DNA of 11,922 bases, from assembly GCF_000524195.1 (NCBI RefSeq), contig NW_020170693.1, positions 12,828 to 24,749 of the forward strand. The letters are read 5' to 3'. Of the stretch, positions 7,082-11,922 are shown one piece after another; the stretch's first letter is position 1; each line of letters begins with the position of its first letter. Made by a program: the position numbers and the translations under genes. The notes under the pieces were generated by a model, which saw only the letters and a program-made list of their open reading frames with translations, was not told the origin of the DNA and did no database searches. The stretch comes from Echinococcus granulosus. Taxonomy: Eukaryota > Platyhelminthes > Cestoda > Cyclophyllidea > Taeniidae.

Positions 7082-7901
7082 GCATACGCCTTTTTTGAGT
7101 CCACAAGCATAACCTAGAAATTCTGAAATATCTGCAACAACTGGACACATTTCCTGGCACAGAAGCCTTTAGGCAAATAAGGCTTACACCACTGACGATC
7201 GAAGTCTTGCCAATTTACCAAATGTGCGATTAAAGGCTTTTCGTTTGCCGATTGAAATGCAACCGCTGGCTTAGATAGCAGATAAATGCAACGTAGTTTA
7301 ACTTGGGTTGATTGAAATTAGTCAAACAATCATTTCACCTTAATTTGTTGACAATCGCTGTTTCAGCCTGATCAATTTGTAATTTTTATTTCTCGCTTTT
7401 TTTATAGGAATTTTGCCTTATAAGCTCTGCCGTTCAGTCTCTTCAACAATCGTTTTCGGATATCTAAATAAATTTCACAGGCATTGCAAAATGTCATATT
7501 TCTTATAAACAAAAAATATTTAATGAATGATGCAGAGCATTCAGCAACCCCAGAATGGGAAGCGTCATATATCTTTGGCTGTCATCGTCTACATTGTACC
7601 CGCCTTTTATAATTCTTTGTTTACTAGAATAGCACATAAATTTCTCTGAAGTCTAAGTCCTGAAACATGTTTTGGTTTTGAGGCGGCCTGTATTTAATAG
7701 GTTGAGGTACACACCCATGAGCCAAATTTTCCGTGTCCAAATGCTCCTACTTCTATGTTATAGTAAAATTCCATCATTTGTACTAAATTGGTCCGTGTAA
7801 AATCGAGTTAACGTTTACTATGAAAGCATTAAATTATTTTTTCAGTATTTAAAATGAAACAAATTGCAACCTGTTATCTCACAATTTTATGGAAGAAGTG
7901 A

Positions 7902-7913
7902 ATTGGCGCCAAT
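7902..7913. promoter_or_regulatory. Palindrome of two facing CCAAT boxes
   Basis: ATTGGCGCCAAT is a perfect 12-bp palindrome made of ATTGG (the reverse of CCAAT) and CCAAT overlapping around GGCGCC. CCAAT is the core site of the NF-Y factor in animals, so both strands carry the core. Occupancy cannot be inferred, and no transcription start or coding frame lies nearby. It is repeated at 10705-10716. Confidence 0.3.
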
Positions 7914-8028
7914 CGTCAACTTGCGACTGGAAACTAAGGAATGCAACTGAGTAAGAAGTTGGATACTCAACTAGATATTTTTTATGCCGGATTCATGAAA
8001 TGTGTCTAGTCGCCGCAGTACCATAGCA

Positions 8029-8086
8029 ACCCGAGACTTCCTGAAGACGAAAGTAGACACAGTACTCGGGTAGAATATATATATTC
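8029..8086. repeat. Inverted repeat followed by AT palindrome
   Basis: ACCCGAG (8029-8035) and CTCGGGT (8065-8071) are a 7-bp inverted repeat separated by 29 bases. Immediately after it, GAATATATATATTC (8073-8086) is a perfect 14-bp palindrome. A locally GC-rich patch follows, with GGCC at 8115-8118 and 8124-8127 and AGCCC/GGGCT at 8128-8132 and 8151-8155. The cluster is the most structured part of the unit and recurs at +2803. Confidence 0.5.
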
Positions 8087-8456
8087 AGCACAGAGGTGTC
8101 TGGGCAATTGGCACGGCCCTAAAGGCCAGCCCACCCAGCGAGGTACAAGGGGGCTAATTCAAAGTACAAAAGTGGCGCCTCACCAGAATTGAGGGATAAA
8201 CCACTATTGTATTACAGTACTACAACACATGAGTACTGGCTGCATTTTCGATCAAGAGAGTCATTTTGAGAGTTATTATGCATGGTCGAAAATTATGTAT
8301 GAATTGGTTGCAAAAGTAAACAAGGTCTGATGATTCAAGGCTATCATACTTAATAGTACCTTAAGGATTTACATTAAAAGACAGGAATTAGATGAATTAC
8401 CTGGCCATGTCCATGTGTTTGTAGATCAATGATTCGGAAAACGTGTGTTGTTAAGT

Positions 8457-8473
8457 AACAGACCAACTCTGTT
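8457..8473. repeat. Hairpin AACAGA-ccaac-TCTGTT
   Basis: Perfect 6-bp arms around a 5-nt loop inside the duplicated unit. It recurs at 11260-11276. This is within chance expectation for AT-rich DNA. Confidence 0.35.
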
Positions 8474-8564
8474 GTTTAGGCATTGTAAAGAAAAATAATT
8501 TCTAAGAAAACTAACTACCCATTACCTACATGATTTTACACTAGTTTAAGAAATATAAGCGTGC

Positions 8565-8570
8565 AATAAA
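8565..8570 (+). promoter_or_regulatory. AATAAA hexamer
   Basis: Canonical polyadenylation hexamer in the duplicated unit (also at 11368-11373). No open frame ends usefully upstream, so it is recorded only as a possible signal for a non-coding transcript. Confidence 0.12.
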
Positions 8571-8640
8571 GTTATTGAATTTCAAGAGTTATCACTTAAA
8601 ATCCGAATAATGTTATAGCGGTGTTGTAAAGCAAAATTTT

Positions 8641-8659
8641 CAGTGGAAATGCGCCACTG
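8641..8659. repeat. Inverted repeat CAGTGG / CCACTG
   Basis: Six-base perfect arms (8641-8646 and 8654-8659) around a 7-nt loop. They recur at 11444-11462. No associated gene or motif was seen. Confidence 0.35.
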
Positions 8660-8871
8660 TTCCATTGACGTAAAGATGGATAACCAACTTCTTTTATGCA
8701 AATATATCATCAGTCACATAGATAAGTGCAGCTCATTAACATTTAAAAGGAATTTGATTTAAAAGTTAATGCTTTTGCCTAGAAAAAACTGGTCAATTTG
8801 TTGTATAGTTGTTTACCATGGTCGAGACATGCTTCGGTCGATAATGCACCACTTTAGCAAGAAACGAGTTT

Positions 8872-8971
8872 GAATTATTTAATATATTTCATGTATATAA
8901 TATGTGTATTTACCGTGTATATGTATTTAGATATATATTTTGACTATAAATAATATTACTGCCAGTTTATA
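8872..8971. other. AT-rich block with TAATATTAC in a weak stem-loop
   Basis: From 8872 to about 8959 the sequence is almost entirely A and T, with TATATA-type runs. At 8951-8959 lies TAATATTAC, flanked by TATAAA (8945-8950) and TTTATA (8966-8971), which can pair around a 15-nt loop. TAATATTAC is the known nick-site nonamer of geminivirus and related rolling-circle origins. Here the stem is short and AT-only, and there is no Rep-like frame, so a functional origin is not supported. AT-rich blocks also behave as unwinding or matrix-attachment elements. It recurs at 11675-11774. Confidence 0.35.
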
Positions 8972-9109
8972 ACGCAAAATCCAAGTTGCGAAAGTGTTCA
9001 AATTACTGCAGTCCCCAATCAGGCACAGGATTTTGCCTTACATTCGGATTATGAAAAAAATCGTAAACAATTTTGATGGCAATTAAATTACGTTTTCGTA
9101 TTTGAAACG

Positions 9110-9115
9110 AATAAA
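9110..9115 (+). promoter_or_regulatory. AATAAA hexamer at the unit end
   Basis: The duplicated unit ends AATAAACGTT, so this hexamer lies four bases from the junction at 9119/9120. In the second copy (11913-11918) it lies four bases from the end of the window. It may be chance, or may say something about how the unit ended. Confidence 0.15.
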
Positions 9116-9119
9116 CGTT

Positions 9120-11922
9120 GCACCGTGCTGGCATTTACGTGTATGCACGAGTACGGCTTATCAAATCAATCACTAGCTGTAATGCAGTGTCGGACGTTTC
9201 AGAAATTGCTTTTTTCTTCAAATGCTTCTGACTACGCAACACTTGAATCGTTCTGAAATAATCCCAGAAAAAAAGTGGCGTATTAATACTGTGAAGAGCC
9301 TGGAAGGCATTTATTGTCAATGCGTCATATAGCCATTATTATGAACCAAATATATACTTTATAGAATCGCGTGATGTAAATTTAAAAATGGGCTCAATAA
9401 CAGTCAACATGGCTTTTGCCAGAACGACTTTTAGGTAGTCATACTCGGTAATCGCATTCTGGAGCAGATTTATCGTAAGGATCTTTTGATGTGGTGCTAT
9501 GTACAATGTGCTGGATTTTGGGTATTTTATTCACCGATTTTAAGAACAAAAATGATTAATTGCGGCATCTCGTGCTCTATAAGCATGCAGTGTTCTCTCC
9601 AAAGCAATGACGGAACAGTACAAATCAAAGGAAAACTTTGTTTATTAACAAAGTTTGCTAAATAGGCATAAGTAGGACTGTAAATTGAGACGGCCGGAGA
9701 TCATGGGTTTTTCCGTATAAAGTCGAATCTACCCCTATGTATTTAGGTCTGCGTAACAGTGATGTTCATAAAGCACATTTGCATTCGCAACCAAAAGCTT
9801 GCTAGTAAATTTGATCTTTAATGTAGGCAGTTGCATTTAGAAAAACAGACCTTCACAGTTGAAAATACCCTAGTACACCGGTGTGCATACGCCTTTTTTG
9901 AGTCCACAAGCATAACCTAGAAATTCTGAAATATCTGCAACAACTGGACACATTTCCTGGCACAGAAGCCTTTAGGCAAATAAGGCTTACACCACTGACG
10001 ATCGAAGTCTTGCCAATTTACCAAATGTGCGATTAAAGGCTTTTCGTTTGCCGATTGAAATGCAACCGCTGGCTTAGATAGCAGATAAATGCAACGTAGT
10101 TTAACTTGGGTTGATTGAAATTAGTCAAACAATCATTTCACCTTAATTTGTTGACAATCGCTGTTTCAGCCTGATCAATTTGTAATTTTTATTTCTCGCT
10201 TTTTTTATAGGAATTTTGCCTTATAAGCTCTGCCGTTCAGTCTCTTCAACAATCGTTTTCGGATATCTAAATAAATTTCACAGGCATTGCAAAATGTCAT
10301 ATTTCTTATAAACAAAAAATATTTAATGAATGATGCAGAGCATTCAGCAACCCCAGAATGGGAAGCGTCATATATCTTTGGCTGTCATCGTCTACATTGT
10401 ACCCGCCTTTTATAATTCTTTGTTTACTAGAATAGCACATAAATTTCTCTGAAGTCTAAGTCCTGAAACATGTTTTGGTTTTGAGGCGGCCTGTATTTAA
10501 TAGGTTGAGGTACACACCCATGAGCCAAATTTTCCGTGTCCAAATGCTCCTACTTCTATGTTATAGTAAAATTCCATCATTTGTACTAAATTGGTCCGTG
10601 TAAAATCGAGTTAACGTTTACTATGAAAGCATTAAATTATTTTTTCAGTATTTAAAATGAAACAAATTGCAACCTGTTATCTCACAATTTTATGGAAGAA
10701 GTGAATTGGCGCCAATCGTCAACTTGCGACTGGAAACTAAGGAATGCAACTGAGTAAGAAGTTGGATACTCAACTAGATATTTTTTATGCCGGATTCATG
10801 AAATGTGTCTAGTCGCCGCAGTACCATAGCAACCCGAGACTTCCTGAAGACGAAAGTAGACACAGTACTCGGGTAGAATATATATATTCAGCACAGAGGT
10901 GTCTGGGCAATTGGCACGGCCCTAAAGGCCAGCCCACCCAGCGAGGTACAAGGGGGCTAATTCAAAGTACAAAAGTGGCGCCTCACCAGAATTGAGGGAT
11001 AAACCACTATTGTATTACAGTACTACAACACATGAGTACTGGCTGCATTTTCGATCAAGAGAGTCATTTTGAGAGTTATTATGCATGGTCGAAAATTATG
11101 TATGAATTGGTTGCAAAAGTAAACAAGGTCTGATGATTCAAGGCTATCATACTTAATAGTACCTTAAGGATTTACATTAAAAGACAGGAATTAGATGAAT
11201 TACCTGGCCATGTCCATGTGTTTGTAGATCAATGATTCGGAAAACGTGTGTTGTTAAGTAACAGACCAACTCTGTTGTTTAGGCATTGTAAAGAAAAATA
11301 ATTTCTAAGAAAACTAACTACCCATTACCTACATGATTTTACACTAGTTTAAGAAATATAAGCGTGCAATAAAGTTATTGAATTTCAAGAGTTATCACTT
11401 AAAATCCGAATAATGTTATAGCGGTGTTGTAAAGCAAAATTTTCAGTGGAAATGCGCCACTGTTCCATTGACGTAAAGATGGATAACCAACTTCTTTTAT
11501 GCAAATATATCATCAGTCACATAGATAAGTGCAGCTCATTAACATTTAAAAGGAATTTGATTTAAAAGTTAATGCTTTTGCCTAGAAAAAACTGGTCAAT
11601 TTGTTGTATAGTTGTTTACCATGGTCGAGACATGCTTCGGTCGATAATGCACCACTTTAGCAAGAAACGAGTTTGAATTATTTAATATATTTCATGTATA
11701 TAATATGTGTATTTACCGTGTATATGTATTTAGATATATATTTTGACTATAAATAATATTACTGCCAGTTTATAACGCAAAATCCAAGTTGCGAAAGTGT
11801 TCAAATTACTGCAGTCCCCAATCAGGCACAGGATTTTGCCTTACATTCGGATTATGAAAAAAATCGTAAACAATTTTGATGGCAATTAAATTACGTTTTC
11901 GTATTTGAAACGAATAAACGTT
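9120..11922 (+). repeat. 2,803-bp tandem duplication, second copy
   Basis: This is an exact second copy of 6317-9119, joined directly with no spacer, gap or filler bases at 9119/9120. The window ends on its last base, so whether a third copy follows is unknown. Perfect identity over 2.8 kb of non-coding DNA leaves no time for mutation, or means that the same read data were used twice. Every internal element of the first copy recurs here at +2803. Confidence 0.95.
9135..9252 (-). other. Candidate minus-strand exon in the unit, copy 2
   Basis: Identical copy of the minus-strand candidate at 6332-6449. On the minus strand the sequence after the stop runs across the 9120/9119 junction into the end of copy 1, so its downstream context differs from that of the first copy. 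Confidence 0.13.

Larger units (their letters stand above)
6317..9119 (+). repeat. 2,803-bp tandem duplication, first copy
   Basis: Bases 6317-9119 recur head to tail as 9120-11922. Homology starts exactly at GCACCGTGCTGG (6316 is G where 9119 is T) and ends at AATAAACGTT. The side-by-side reading shows no mismatch or indel, and the offset is 2,803 at both ends. The unit is AT-rich, more so than the left part of the window. Its longest frame is 61 codons without ATG, and it has no recognisable gene, terminal inverted repeats, LTR or target-site duplication. It contains the hairpins, palindromes and AT block listed below. A recent tandem duplication, a long-monomer satellite, an integrated circle-derived dimer, or a duplicated contig in the assembly would all look like this. 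Confidence 0.95.

Noticed and set aside
7408..7509. Exon after the strong acceptor-like TTTTTTTATAG in the duplicated unit
   Set aside because: About 32 codons stay open to a TAA, but the peptide is not recognisable, an AATAAA lies inside the frame, and acceptor-like T-runs are common in this AT-rich unit.
6317..9119. Integrated geminivirus-like genome
   Set aside because: Size and the TAATATTAC nonamer fit loosely, but no Rep, coat or movement protein frame exists on either strand and the stem-loop is weak.
6317..11922. LTR retrotransposon with 2.8-kb direct repeats
   Set aside because: The copies are directly adjacent with no internal coding region, primer-binding site or polypurine tract between them, and the unit ends lack TG...CA.
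1..11922. Circular genome with redundant terminal overlap
   Set aside because: The repeat occurs at the right end only, as two adjacent copies. The left end (1-6316) shares no sequence with the unit, so simple circular overlap does not explain it.
1..11922. tRNA, rRNA, snRNA or spliced-leader genes
   Set aside because: No B-box like GGTTCGANTCC, cloverleaf, Sm-site context or known spliced-leader sequence was found on reading both strands.

Overview
The window looks like eukaryotic nuclear DNA, probably from an invertebrate animal, though the lineage cannot be fixed from what is visible. It is moderately AT-rich and has no ribosome-binding-site/operon layout. I see no tRNA, rRNA, spliced-leader or snRNA gene, no CRISPR array and no recognisable transposase, integrase or reverse transcriptase. 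The longest open frame on either strand is 120 codons and has no ATG at its start. About 30 open frames of 60 codons or more would be expected by chance in roughly 12 kb of this composition (my estimate, about 6% stop codons per frame), so frame length supports no gene here.

Layout. 1-1040 is AT-rich, apparently non-coding DNA. About 1076-1470 is a purine-rich (G+A) tract on the + strand. 1490-2000 is a more GC-rich stretch, open in several frames at once. 2000-3730 is unique DNA with a degenerate 6-bp tandem repeat (2799-2852) and a small hairpin. 3732-4018 holds two diverged copies, 100 bp each and 187 bp apart, of one short repeat. 4019-6316 is unique DNA. On the + strand between 1600 and 6316 there are several short stretches that look like exons, with a 3' splice-site-like sequence followed by an open frame and sometimes a 5' splice-site-like end. 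Their phases do not chain cleanly, so each is a lead and not a gene model.

The dominant feature is a perfect head-to-tail duplication. Bases 6317-9119 (2,803 bp) recur as 9120-11922 with a constant offset of 2,803. I found no mismatch or indel on reading the two copies side by side. The window ends on the last base of the second copy. This is either a very young tandem array or circle-derived dimer, or an assembly duplication at a contig end, and the exact coincidence with the window end favours the artefact. The unit encodes nothing recognisable. It does contain several strong inverted repeats, including a 10-bp-arm hairpin and a perfect palindrome of two facing CCAAT boxes. It also has an AT-rich block carrying the nonamer TAATATTAC in a weak stem-loop.

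No functional pathway or set of cooperating genes can be inferred. The useful content is structural: the 2.8-kb duplication, the 100-bp repeat pair, the purine tract and a handful of testable exon candidates.
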